The notes under the pieces: model-generated
Told to the model about the DNA's origin: nothing
Seen by the model: only the letters and a program-made list of their open reading frames with translations
Database searches by the model: none
Translations under genes and position numbers: made by a program
In this document: piece after piece, positions 1-7,499 of the stretch
Layout of the letters: the number at the start of each line of letters is the position of its first letter
How positions within the stretch are numbered: the stretch's first letter is position 1
Origin: Dyella flagellata
GTDB taxonomy: Bacteria; Pseudomonadota; Gammaproteobacteria; Xanthomonadales; Rhodanobacteraceae
Reading direction: 5' to 3'
NCBI RefSeq assembly: GCF_030160275.1
Contig: NZ_BSOA01000047.1
Span: forward strand, 80,022 to 144,021
Length of the DNA: 64,000 nucleotides

Positions 1-49
1 GCGCTTCGGCCGCACTGGCGACCAAGTCGCCCAGGCGGCGACACGTTGA
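1..49 (+). CDS. uppS: Undecaprenyl diphosphate synthase, C-terminal end (partial)
   Basis: Reading in the second frame, the first 49 bases encode RFGRTGDQVAQAATR followed by TGA. The RFG(R/G)TG stretch matches the conserved C-terminal end of UppS, the cis-prenyltransferase that makes the lipid carrier for peptidoglycan and O-antigen. The gene lies just upstream of cdsA, where uppS normally sits in proteobacteria. Only about 15 residues are visible, so the call depends on the short motif and on synteny. Confidence 0.6.
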   Translation, partial: RFGRTGDQVAQAATR

Positions 50-134
50 GCCGGCTTGCCAGCACCCTTATCCGCCTGTCACGCCATCGCCACCCAGGCC
101 GCGTGGCGGCTGTAGCCAGCCGCTAGGACCCGTC

Positions 135-962
135 ATGCTGCGACAGCGTGTTATTACCGCCCTGCTCCTCGCGCCACTGGCGATCCTGCTGATCCTGCTT
201 TTGCCGACCAGCGTGTTCGCCTGCCTGCTGGCGGTGGCCTTTCTGGCGGCGGCATGGGAATGGTCGCGGCTGGCCGGCATGAAAAGCCGCGTAGCCCGCG
301 GCATGCTGCTGGGAGTCGTCCTGCTGGGCTTCATTGCGCTGTGGATGCTGCGCGATTCGCCATGGCTATGGCACGCATTGATCGTGGCCGGAGTGGCCTG
401 GTGGCTGCTGACGTGCGTATGGCTGCGCCATTTCGCCTTCGCGGCCGCGCCTACCCCGGAAAATCGCAATCTGAAACTGCTGGCCGGCGCCCTGGTGGTG
501 TTCCCCGCCTGGGTGGCGGCGCTGAGCATCCATGGCAGCGAACCCCACGGCCATACCTGGACGTTCCTGGCCATGCTGCTGGTGTGGGCCGCCGATACCG
601 GCGCCTATTTCGCTGGCAGCTGGTTCGGCAAGGGCAAGCGCAAGCTGGCCCCGCAGATCAGCCCCGGCAAGACCTGGGTCGGGGTCTATGGCGCCTTCGC
701 CACCAGTGCGCTGGTGGCCGCTGTGGCGGGATGGCTACTGGGCGTCCGCGACCTGCGCCTGCTGGGCTTGATCGTGGTTACCGTCGTGACGGTCGCCAGC
801 TCGATCATCGGCGATCTGCTGGAAAGCCTGATGAAACGCCACGCGAACGTGAAAGACTCCGGTGCCTTGTTCCCGGGCCATGGCGGGCTGCTGGACCGGC
901 TGGATAGCGTGTTTGCGGCCTTGCCGGTGTTTGCGCTGGGGAAGCTGCTGCTAGGGTTTTAG
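135..962 (+). CDS. cdsA: Phosphatidate cytidylyltransferase (CDP-diglyceride synthase)
   Basis: This 275-residue integral membrane enzyme makes CDP-diacylglycerol from phosphatidate and CTP, the branch point for all phospholipids. The sequence is mostly hydrophobic helices. The family signature lies near the C terminus (about residues 231-258): SLMKRHANVKDSG, then PGHGGLLDRLDS, including the catalytic/metal-binding acidic residues. The start is the ATG at 135, 12 bases after an in-frame-looking leader with no strong ribosome binding site. Length agrees with E. coli CdsA (285 aa). It follows uppS and precedes rseP. The dxr gene that usually lies between cdsA and rseP is absent. Confidence 0.95.
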   Translation: MLRQRVITALLLAPLAILLILLLPTSVFACLLAVAFLAAAWEWSRLAGMKSRVARGMLLGVVLLGFIALWMLRDSPWLWHALIVAGVAWWLLTCVWLRHFAFAAAPTPENRNLKLLAGALVVFPAWVAALSIHGSEPHGHTWTFLAMLLVWAADTGAYFAGSWFGKGKRKLAPQISPGKTWVGVYGAFATSALVAAVAGWLLGVRDLRLLGLIVVTVVTVASSIIGDLLESLMKRHANVKDSGALFPGHGGLLDRLDSVFAALPVFALGKLLLGF

Positions 963-1130
963 GCGGCCCCATCGCGCTCCCGATAGCGTGGCGTAAGGAA
1001 CTGCCGCCATCTGCCATGGTCGAAGTCCAATCCTGAGTGCAGGCCTACTGGCAGCCGTCCAGGCCGTTCGGCAGGTACTTTGCAACGCTTGCTGATAAGC
1101 TTTGAGTTCCTGAGAGACGTACCTGCTTTG

Positions 1131-2480
1131 ATGAATCCCTTTCTTGGCTCGGTGTTCTGGCTGCTGGTCACGCTTGGCGTGCTGGTGACCTTTCACGAAT
1201 TCGGACACTACTGGGTCGCCCGACGCTGCGGTGTGAAAGTGTTGCGCTTCTCGATCGGCTTCGGCCGCGCGGTATGGAAGCACATCGGCCGGGACGGTAC
1301 CGAGTATCAGATCGCGGCGATTCCGCTCGGTGGCTACGTCAAGATGCTGGACGCGCGCGAGGGCGAAGTCGATCCCGCTCAACGCCACCAGGAATTCACC
1401 GCGCAGCCGATCTGGAAGCGCATTGCCATCGTGGCCGCCGGCCCCGGCTTCAATATCATCTTCACCATCGCCGCCTTCTGGCTGATGTTCCTGATCGGCC
1501 GTACCGACTACGCACCGATCGTTACCGCCGCACCGCAAAGCCTGGCCGCGCAGGCCGGCATCGAGCCGGGCGACCGCTTGCTCACGATCGGCGGGATGCA
1601 GGTCAGCACCTGGAGTGACTCCTACGATGCCATCGCCAATGCGCTGCTGAGTCGCACGCCGCTGGCGATCACCGTGCTGGGCACCGACCGCAAGGAGCGC
1701 TCGCTGGTGCTGCCGCTCAATCGCCTGCCGGCGGGCGAAGATCTCGGACAATACTTGGACAAGCTGGGTCTGTCGCCGGCGCCCCCACCGCCTGTCATCG
1801 CCAGCCTCTCAGCAGGTGATCCCGCCGCGCTGGCCGGCCTCCAGGCCGGTGACCGCATTGTGAGCATCAACGGCAATGCGGTGAAGAACTTCGACGACAT
1901 CGGCACGCTGATCAAGGCCAACGCTGCAAAATCGCCGCGACTCTCGGTGGACGTCGAACGTCACGGCAAGCCGATGAGTTTCACCGTCACGGCCCAGATG
2001 AAATCGGAACAGGGGCTGCCGATGCAGTGGATCATCGGCATAAGCGGCCCGGCCGCCGAGGCCGCCATCCAGCATTACGGTCCGGCCAAGGCGTTCACCG
2101 AATCGCTCGCCCTCACCTGGCAACGCACCACCGACACCTTCGGCATGGTCGGCAAGATGGTCACCGGCGAGGCGTCCACGCGGAACCTTTCCGGAGTGAT
2201 CGGCATCGCGCAGGTCGCCAACGCGGCCGCGCAGATGGGGTTGGACCGGTTCCTGGAATTCCTCGGCCTGGTGTCACTGAGTTTGGCCATCATCAACCTG
2301 TTGCCCATCCCGGTCTTGGATGGCGGCCATCTGCTGTATTACCTTATCGAGCTGATCAAAGGCAGTCCGGTCAGCGAGCGGACCATGATCGCGGGCCAGT
2401 ATGTGGGCATCGCCTTGCTGGTCACGCTGATGGGGTTGGCGTTCTACAACGACATCCATCGCATCATCCTGCCCTCGTGA
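1131..2480 (+). CDS. rseP: Site-2 intramembrane zinc metalloprotease RseP
   Basis: RseP cleaves anti-sigma factor RseA after DegS in the envelope stress pathway and removes leftover signal peptides. The ATG at 1131 gives 449 residues (E. coli 450) and places the zinc motif HEFGH at His22-Glu23-His26, exactly as in E. coli; an upstream ATG at 1080 would add 17 atypical residues. Two PDZ domains occupy roughly residues 120-300, and the third metal ligand lies in VLDGGH (Asp397) in the C-terminal membrane segments. It is followed by bamA after 213 bases, the conserved order. Confidence 0.96.
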   Translation: MNPFLGSVFWLLVTLGVLVTFHEFGHYWVARRCGVKVLRFSIGFGRAVWKHIGRDGTEYQIAAIPLGGYVKMLDAREGEVDPAQRHQEFTAQPIWKRIAIVAAGPGFNIIFTIAAFWLMFLIGRTDYAPIVTAAPQSLAAQAGIEPGDRLLTIGGMQVSTWSDSYDAIANALLSRTPLAITVLGTDRKERSLVLPLNRLPAGEDLGQYLDKLGLSPAPPPPVIASLSAGDPAALAGLQAGDRIVSINGNAVKNFDDIGTLIKANAAKSPRLSVDVERHGKPMSFTVTAQMKSEQGLPMQWIIGISGPAAEAAIQHYGPAKAFTESLALTWQRTTDTFGMVGKMVTGEASTRNLSGVIGIAQVANAAAQMGLDRFLEFLGLVSLSLAIINLLPIPVLDGGHLLYYLIELIKGSPVSERTMIAGQYVGIALLVTLMGLAFYNDIHRIILPS

Positions 2481-2543
2481 GACGGATGCGCGCCGCCTGC
2501 AACCTGGGTTGGGGTGCCAGCGTTTCCGATCGCGTGGCAAAGC

Positions 2544-2672
2544 CTGCGCCCTGTGCGGCATCCGGCGTTTTTTCGCCGGCTGCGCCGGCGCAGGTGGGGA
2601 ACACACTTAAGGCTGGCATGATGCCGGTTTTGAAAAAAATGCAGCGGGGCGGCCGCATGGCCGCCCCGTCCG
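2544..2672 (+). promoter_or_regulatory. Hairpin-rich leader between rseP and bamA
   Basis: The rseP-bamA spacer holds nested inverted repeats: CCGGCG-T6-CGCCGG at 2562-2579, outer arms CCTGCGCC / GGCGCAGG around it, and a GC-rich palindrome at 2644-2670 ending 24 bases before the bamA ATG. The first could terminate rseP transcripts or fold in the bamA leader. The function is inferred only from structure; no convincing promoter is assigned. Confidence 0.3.
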
Positions 2673-2693
2673 AATAACACAACGGAATCGACG

Positions 2694-5123
2694 ATGAAGC
2701 GTATCGCCGCCCTGATCCTGCTTGCCTCCCTTTCGACCGGCGCGTTCGCGCTGGAACCCTTCGTCGTCTCCGACATCCGTATCGAGGGCCTCAATCGCAT
2801 CTCCGCAGGTACGGTTTTCAACTACCTGCAGATCAACAAGGGCGACCGGCTCACCAGCGAGGAAGCCCAGCAAGCGATCCGCGCCTTGTATGGCACCAAA
2901 TTCTTCAGCGACGTGGAGCTGGAGCGCGACGGCAACATCCTGGTGATCAAGGTGACCGAACGCCCGTCGATCGCCAAGCTGACGATCCGCGGCAACAGCG
3001 ACATCAAGACCGACGACCTGAAGAAGGGCCTGAAGGACATCGGTCTGTCCGAAGGCGAAACCTTCGACCGCCTGGCGCTGGACCGCGTACAGCAGGAACT
3101 GATCCGCCAGTACTACAACCGCGGCAAGTACAACGTCTCGGTGTCGCCGCACGTGACGACACTGGATCGCAACCGCGTTTCGGTCGACATCGAAATCCGC
3201 GAAGGCAAGGTCGCCAAGGTGAAGGAAGTGAACATCGTCGGCAATACGGCGTTCACCGACAAGGAAATCGAAGACAACTTCGAAACCGGCACCACCAACT
3301 TGCTGTCGTGGTACTCCAAGAACGACCAGTATTCCCAGGACAAGCTGTCGGGCGACCTGAAAAAGCTGCAGTCCTACTACATGGACCGCGGCTACGCCGA
3401 CTTCGGCATCGACTCCACCCAGGTGACCATTGCGCCGGACAAGCGCGCGATGTACATCGCCGCCGACGTGACCCAGGGCGACATCTACCACATCTCAGGC
3501 ACGCACCTGCTCGGCCAGCTCATCCTGCCCGAAGACACGCTGCGCAAGCTGGTTTTCGTGAAGGACGGCGACCTGTTCAATCGCCGCGCGATCGAGGCAA
3601 CCTCCGATTCGATCAAGGCACTGCTGGCGAACATCGGCTACGCCTTCGCCAAGGTCAATTCGGTGCCCAAGCTCGACAAGCAGAACAAGACGGTGGACGT
3701 CACCTGGTATATCCAGCCGGGCCCGCGCGTCTATGTTCGCCGCGTGATCTTCCAGGGCAACACGCGCACGGAAGACGACGTGCTGCGGCGTGAAATGCGC
3801 CAGCTCGAAGGCTCGTGGTATTCGCAGGCGGCGATCGACCGCTCGAAGATCCGCCTGCAACAGCTGGGCTACTTCAAGACCGTCACCATCGACAAGCAGA
3901 CCGTCCCCGGCAGCGACGACGAAGTCGACTTGACGGCGAAGGTGGAGGAGCAGTCCGCCGGCAGCCTGACCTTCGGCGTGGGCTATTCGCAGTATTCGGG
4001 CATCATCCTGTCCGCTTCGGTGTCGCAGAACAACTTCCTCGGCACCGGCGATCACTTCACCATCGGCGCGCAGCGCAGCGACTACCTTACCTCGGTCAAC
4101 GCGGGCTACCTCAACCCATACCTGACCGACAACGGCATCAGCATCGGCTATAACGCGACCTTTTCGAAGGCCGATTACAGCAGCCTGGGCAATCAGTACG
4201 CCAGCTACTCGAACAGCACCAAATCGTTCTCCACCACCCTGGGCATCCCGATCACCGATTTCGACCGCCTGAGCGGCAGCCTCGGTATCGGCAGCACCAA
4301 GCTCAACACCTACGTCGGCTACACGCCGCAGGTGCTGGTCGACTACATCAATGCGCTGGGCCATGAAACCATCCACAGCTGGACCGGCTCGCTGGGCTGG
4401 GTGCATGACACGCGCAACTCGTACTGGGCGCCCACCCACGGCGGCTCGATCAGCGCGGGCGTGAACGTGGCGCTGCCGGGTTCCACCGTGCAGTACTGGA
4501 CCTTCAACGCCGAGGCCAATCATTACTGGCCCATGTGGAAGGGCTTTGTGCTGTACCTGGACGGCAAGGTCGCTTACGGTGACACCTACGGCAACAAGAC
4601 CTTCAAGAACACCACGACCGACTACGATCCAGCCACCGGCGTGGGCTACAAAGCCGGCGACAAAGTCACCTATCCGTTCTGGCAGAATTTCTATGCTGGC
4701 GGCGTGACCGACCTGCGCGGCTTCCAGGACAACACCCTGGGCCCGCGTGCTTGTGCAGGCGACGTCAACGGCGCGCCCATCCAGCCCAACCGCAACGGCT
4801 TCTGCCCTGGCAGCGCCTATAGTTATGCACAGCCTATCGGTGGTGCCTTCAAGGTGCTGGGCACGGCGGAACTGTACTTGCCGCTACCGTTCCTGAAGGA
4901 CATCAACACCGCGCGCGTGTCGCTGTTCCTCGACGTCGGCCAGGCCTACAAGGACGTGCAGAGCTTCAGCGCCAAGCAGCTTGACGCATCCGCCGGCGTG
5001 TCCCTGCACTGGCAGGCGCCGATCGGTCCGCTGATCATCAGCCTGGGCGTTCCGTTCCGCAAACAGCCGGGCGACAGCCAGTACGCTGAACGCATCCAGT
5101 TCACTTTCGGCAGCCAGTTTTAA
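2694..5123 (+). CDS. bamA: Outer membrane protein assembly factor BamA
   Basis: BamA is the essential Omp85 insertase that folds beta-barrel proteins into the outer membrane. The 809-residue product begins with a signal peptide (MKRIAALILLASLSTGAFA), has five POTRA repeats over about residues 21-420 (first repeat FVVSDIRIEGLNRIS) and a 16-strand barrel ending in QFTFGSQF, a typical C-terminal beta signal with terminal Phe. Length matches E. coli BamA (810). It ends at a strong terminator (5152-5183). The usual next gene, skp, is missing; a lectin gene follows instead. Its last codons and its terminator are duplicated at 6284-6379. Confidence 0.97.
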   Translation: MKRIAALILLASLSTGAFALEPFVVSDIRIEGLNRISAGTVFNYLQINKGDRLTSEEAQQAIRALYGTKFFSDVELERDGNILVIKVTERPSIAKLTIRGNSDIKTDDLKKGLKDIGLSEGETFDRLALDRVQQELIRQYYNRGKYNVSVSPHVTTLDRNRVSVDIEIREGKVAKVKEVNIVGNTAFTDKEIEDNFETGTTNLLSWYSKNDQYSQDKLSGDLKKLQSYYMDRGYADFGIDSTQVTIAPDKRAMYIAADVTQGDIYHISGTHLLGQLILPEDTLRKLVFVKDGDLFNRRAIEATSDSIKALLANIGYAFAKVNSVPKLDKQNKTVDVTWYIQPGPRVYVRRVIFQGNTRTEDDVLRREMRQLEGSWYSQAAIDRSKIRLQQLGYFKTVTIDKQTVPGSDDEVDLTAKVEEQSAGSLTFGVGYSQYSGIILSASVSQNNFLGTGDHFTIGAQRSDYLTSVNAGYLNPYLTDNGISIGYNATFSKADYSSLGNQYASYSNSTKSFSTTLGIPITDFDRLSGSLGIGSTKLNTYVGYTPQVLVDYINALGHETIHSWTGSLGWVHDTRNSYWAPTHGGSISAGVNVALPGSTVQYWTFNAEANHYWPMWKGFVLYLDGKVAYGDTYGNKTFKNTTTDYDPATGVGYKAGDKVTYPFWQNFYAGGVTDLRGFQDNTLGPRACAGDVNGAPIQPNRNGFCPGSAYSYAQPIGGAFKVLGTAELYLPLPFLKDINTARVSLFLDVGQAYKDVQSFSAKQLDASAGVSLHWQAPIGPLIISLGVPFRKQPGDSQYAERIQFTFGSQF

Positions 5124-5151
5124 GCTACAAACCCTTCAAGTCGAAACCTAC

Positions 5152-5183
5152 AGAAAGCGTGGCAATGCCACGCTTTCTTTTTT
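5152..5183 (+). terminator. Rho-independent terminator after bamA
   Basis: An 11-bp stem (AGAAAGCGTGG / CCACGCTTTCT) with loop CAATG is followed by a run of six T, 28 bases after the bamA stop. A near-identical copy lies at 6341-6373. It should separate bamA transcription from the lectin gene. Confidence 0.88.
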
Positions 5184-5209
5184 ATCGCTATTTTTTAGAC
5201 GATACCCCT

Positions 5210-5229
5210 CAAGGCAACCGATTGCCTTG
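5210..5229 (+). promoter_or_regulatory. Small hairpin upstream of the lectin gene
   Basis: CAAGGCAA-CCGA-TTGCCTTG forms a perfect 8-bp stem with a 4-base loop, ending 8 bases before the AGGGAGGG ribosome binding site (5237-5244) of the lectin gene. It could be a protein-binding site or an RNA element affecting translation. There is no T-run, so it is not an obvious terminator. Confidence 0.35.
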
Positions 5230-5251
5230 CGACCCTTAGGGAGGGCTTGTC

Positions 5252-6112
5252 GTGAAAACGAAACTTCTAGTCTTCAGCACGCTAATATTGTGGACCTGCC
5301 AGGCTTTTGCAGGCCTACTCAATGCAGGACAAGGATTGTCTGCAGGAGAAATGCTTTATTCAAACAACGGAAATTACTTCGCGGTCATGCAGGGTGATGG
5401 AAACTTTGTAGTCTATACATCGGCAGGCAAAGCGCTTTGGTCCACTAATACGATCGGGTCAGGAGCCGACTGGGCCGTTATGCAAGAAGATGGCAATTTC
5501 GTTCTTTACAATAAATCGCAAGGAAGAGCCATCTGGTCCTCAAACACTGCGTACAACAAACCAGCCTACGCTGCAATTACTGACTATGGTCAATGGATTG
5601 TTTTCAGGGTCGACCCTATCTGGTCCTCCAATACTTCTGATCATAGCAACCCAGTAGGTGCAAACGCCGCAGTCATCGGTCCAGATGGATATTTGGATAA
5701 AGAAAAAGTATTTAGTGCAGGAAAATATAATTTCGTTTTCCAGGCTGACGGAAATCTAGTGTTATATAGCCCGTTAGGTGCAACATGGTCTTCGGCGACC
5801 ACAGGAAGAGCAAAGTTTGCGTATCTCCAAATGGGTGTCGTATTTTTTCACGATAAAAATGGCAGTATATATTTAAGCATCCCTACGCTTTCAGCGTCAC
5901 AAATGTCCAATTACACCATCACCGAACAGAGATCTACATATTTAGCCCTTCAGGCTGACGGCAATTTGGTTACATATACTCCAAAAAGAGTATTCGTCTC
6001 CTACTCTCCGTATGCCCCACCCGACGGTCATCAAAGCAAAGGACCAAGCTGTTATGGCCCACCTGACGCCTGTTTCGGCTCAACGTTGCCGATATACAAA
6101 TACACTTGGTAG
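5252..6112 (+). CDS. Secreted tandem B-lectin (MMBL) protein, LlpA-type lectin-like bacteriocin candidate
   Basis: This 286-residue protein starts at GTG 5252 behind a strong AGGGAGGG site. It has a Sec signal peptide (residues 1-20, cleavage after AFA) and two monocot-mannose-binding B-lectin domains. The QxDxNxVxY sugar-binding motif is intact at residues 47-55 and 78-86 (domain 1) and at 164-172 and 234-242 (domain 2). Degenerate third copies lie near 109-118 and 192-200, as expected for two three-fold beta-prisms. A C-terminal tail holds Cys267 and Cys274, a possible disulfide. Two tandem domains in roughly 280 residues is the layout of LlpA lectin-like bacteriocins, which kill related strains. 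Plain carbohydrate-binding or adhesin roles remain possible. The gene is much more AT-rich than bamA (only 20 of 60 bases from 5701 are G/C), suggesting transfer. Confidence 0.8.
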   Translation: MKTKLLVFSTLILWTCQAFAGLLNAGQGLSAGEMLYSNNGNYFAVMQGDGNFVVYTSAGKALWSTNTIGSGADWAVMQEDGNFVLYNKSQGRAIWSSNTAYNKPAYAAITDYGQWIVFRVDPIWSSNTSDHSNPVGANAAVIGPDGYLDKEKVFSAGKYNFVFQADGNLVLYSPLGATWSSATTGRAKFAYLQMGVVFFHDKNGSIYLSIPTLSASQMSNYTITEQRSTYLALQADGNLVTYTPKRVFVSYSPYAPPDGHQSKGPSCYGPPDACFGSTLPIYKYTW

Positions 6113-6125
6113 CTTAGCTTATTAG

Positions 6126-6284
6126 GCGGCTGAACAACCAGATCCAGATCGCCTAAAACGTTTACATCGGCGCACATACCGTCATGGCCGGCAATGCCGG
6201 TGTGCTCAGCCATCTGAATGGCCGACCGGATTGCCATTGCCGCCAAGAGCTTGGTGACTCATTCGATTCGGGAGGCTTGCGAGT
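6126..6284 (+). pseudogene. lpxD: Decayed 3' fragment of lpxD
   Basis: Bases 6126-6284 align to lpxD bases 8192-8406 with roughly 10 percent mismatches by eye. The codon matching the LpxD active-site His (CAC at 8220) is TAA here (6154-6156). A 54-base stretch (8258-8311, one coil of the left-handed beta helix) is deleted between 6191 and 6192, and a further 2-base deletion near 6213 shifts the frame. The first ~690 bases of lpxD and its last ~115 are missing. The fragment ends exactly where a copy of the bamA 3' end begins. Confidence 0.9.
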
Positions 6285-6379
6285 CCAGTTCACCTTCGGC
6301 AGCCAGTTTTAAGCTACAAACCCTTCAGTTCGACGCCTACAGAAAGCGTGGCAATGCCACGCTTTCTTTTTTTATCGCT
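6284..6379 (+). repeat. Duplicate of the bamA 3' end and terminator
   Basis: Bases 6284-6379 repeat 5095-5189 with five substitutions and one inserted T. The copy covers the last codons of bamA (IQFTFGSQF and stop), the spacer and the whole terminator. It is fused directly to the lpxD fragment (GCGAG|TCCAG), so lpxD sequence runs straight into bamA sequence, the reverse of the chromosomal order. That is the signature of a tandem-duplication or recombination junction. Confidence 0.92.
6341..6373 (+). terminator. Second copy of the bamA rho-independent terminator
   Basis: The same 11-bp stem and CAATG loop as at 5152-5183 is followed by seven T. It lies upstream of the secreted orphan gene at 6440, so that gene probably needs a promoter in 6374-6439 or read-through. 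Confidence 0.85.
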
Positions 6380-6439
6380 GCGGCCAGGATGGAAGCGCTC
6401 AACGGGCCATCGCTGAAATCAGCCAAAGGGGCGTTCAAA

Positions 6440-7057
6440 ATGACCGTTAAAGCAAGAGCCATGCTTGTCCTGATAGGGATAGGCCTAAGCACGTGTGTAT
6501 CGCCAGCCTATGCTGCCGAATATTCAGACAGCCCCGATCAAAGCACCACTGGCGATATCAAGGCCGACATTTTCGTAGAAAACTTTGCCTGGGTAAGCAA
6601 TACCATTTATTTATGGGCCAACCACGTTGCCATCGATAAACCGGAAGAGGATTTCTGTGATCCCGCCGACCCCGATCCCGACTGCAAGGATCCACTGGGG
6701 CGTGGATATACCGTTGATTCAAGCTATCTGAATCTCAATCAAAGCCATACTTTCAAGATCGATCGAAGTCGCCTGTACCTGGGAGATATCACCCTGGAAG
6801 CCGAACTCGTAGTATCAACCCCCAGCCAGGCCGACTGTACGCAAACTACACAGGCCACGTCGTACATATATATCGTTTCGACAGATTCTTTTGAACAATG
6901 CACGGCAAATACCCATGTGAGGTATCTGAGACAGTACTTTTATTTGAACGCTGCTTATCCTGGAAAACAAGCTTTAAATAATCTTGACGATTTTACGATA
7001 TATAACGAAATTGAAGAGCATGGCACCGTATTTTATGCCTACTGGAAGCTTGACTAA
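6440..7057 (+). CDS. Secreted protein of unknown function, four-cysteine, AT-rich
   Basis: The ATG at 6440 follows AAAGGGG (6425-6431) and gives 205 residues with a clear Sec signal peptide (cleavage near SPAYA/AEYS, residue 25). The mature part has four cysteines (73, 82, 133, 154), an acidic Pro/Asp-rich loop between the first two, and many aromatic residues toward an FYAYWKLD end. I do not recognise a family. The open frame extends upstream to 6218, but that part only translates the lpxD fragment and the bamA repeat, so it is not a sensible start. Composition is strikingly AT-rich (17 of 60 bases from 6961 are G/C). Its placement beside the lectin makes an immunity or partner role thinkable but unproven. 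Confidence 0.65.
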   Translation: MTVKARAMLVLIGIGLSTCVSPAYAAEYSDSPDQSTTGDIKADIFVENFAWVSNTIYLWANHVAIDKPEEDFCDPADPDPDCKDPLGRGYTVDSSYLNLNQSHTFKIDRSRLYLGDITLEAELVVSTPSQADCTQTTQATSYIYIVSTDSFEQCTANTHVRYLRQYFYLNAAYPGKQALNNLDDFTIYNEIEEHGTVFYAYWKLD

Positions 7058-7499
7058 TAATAAATCAAGCCAAAGCCATCACCAGCTTCCCCATAGCCGG
7101 ATACCGCCTTTGACGCCTTATACGCAGGCACCCGTTTGCGGTGAGGAAGCGGGAGGCTTTCATACATGGCCATCCGTATCACAAACCATATCTCGCCTTT
7201 TCCACCTGTCCGCCAACGGCATCTAAAAGCTGACGAGCAAGCGACATCGATACCTCAGTAGCGCTCATCCCCTACAACGCGAGCCCTTTTGGGGGAGATG
7301 ACCGTCCGAGCGTGCCGCGCGCCGCCCCAGGCTTGGATTGCCATCCCAGCCGGCAACACAGCCCAAACCGCTATCCCCCACGACACAAGCTGCTCGCCCA
7401 GGGAAGCCGTACCGGATGGGCGGCATGAGGCAGGCCATCTCTCAGGTACCCCGGGCAAGGGCGAACCCCTACAATGCGCGGATCACCCTGGAGCCTTGG
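7058..7499. other. 442-base non-coding spacer upstream of lpxD
   Basis: No convincing gene is visible. The stretch contains a degenerate palindrome at 7329-7351 (AGGCTTGGAT-TGCC-ATCCCAGCC), a member of the GTAGGCTGGGAT repeat family seen at 15751, 30281 and 47247. It also holds a possible -10 box TACAAT at 7470-7475, 25 bases before the lpxD ATG, without a good -35. The lpx operon is probably transcribed from here. Confidence 0.5.

Noticed and set aside
2598..2630. Sigma-E promoter for bamA
   Set aside because: GGGAACACACTTAAGG resembles a -35, but no TCTRA-like -10 is found at the right spacing.
5701..7020. Prophage or insertion sequence as source of the AT-rich island
   Set aside because: No transposase, integrase, terminal inverted repeat or tRNA attachment site is visible; the flanking evidence instead points to recombination between bamA and lpxD sequences.
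6218..7057. A 279-residue version of the secreted orphan protein
   Set aside because: Its first 74 codons translate the decayed lpxD fragment and the copied bamA 3' end and terminator; the ATG at 6440 has the ribosome binding site and begins a signal peptide.
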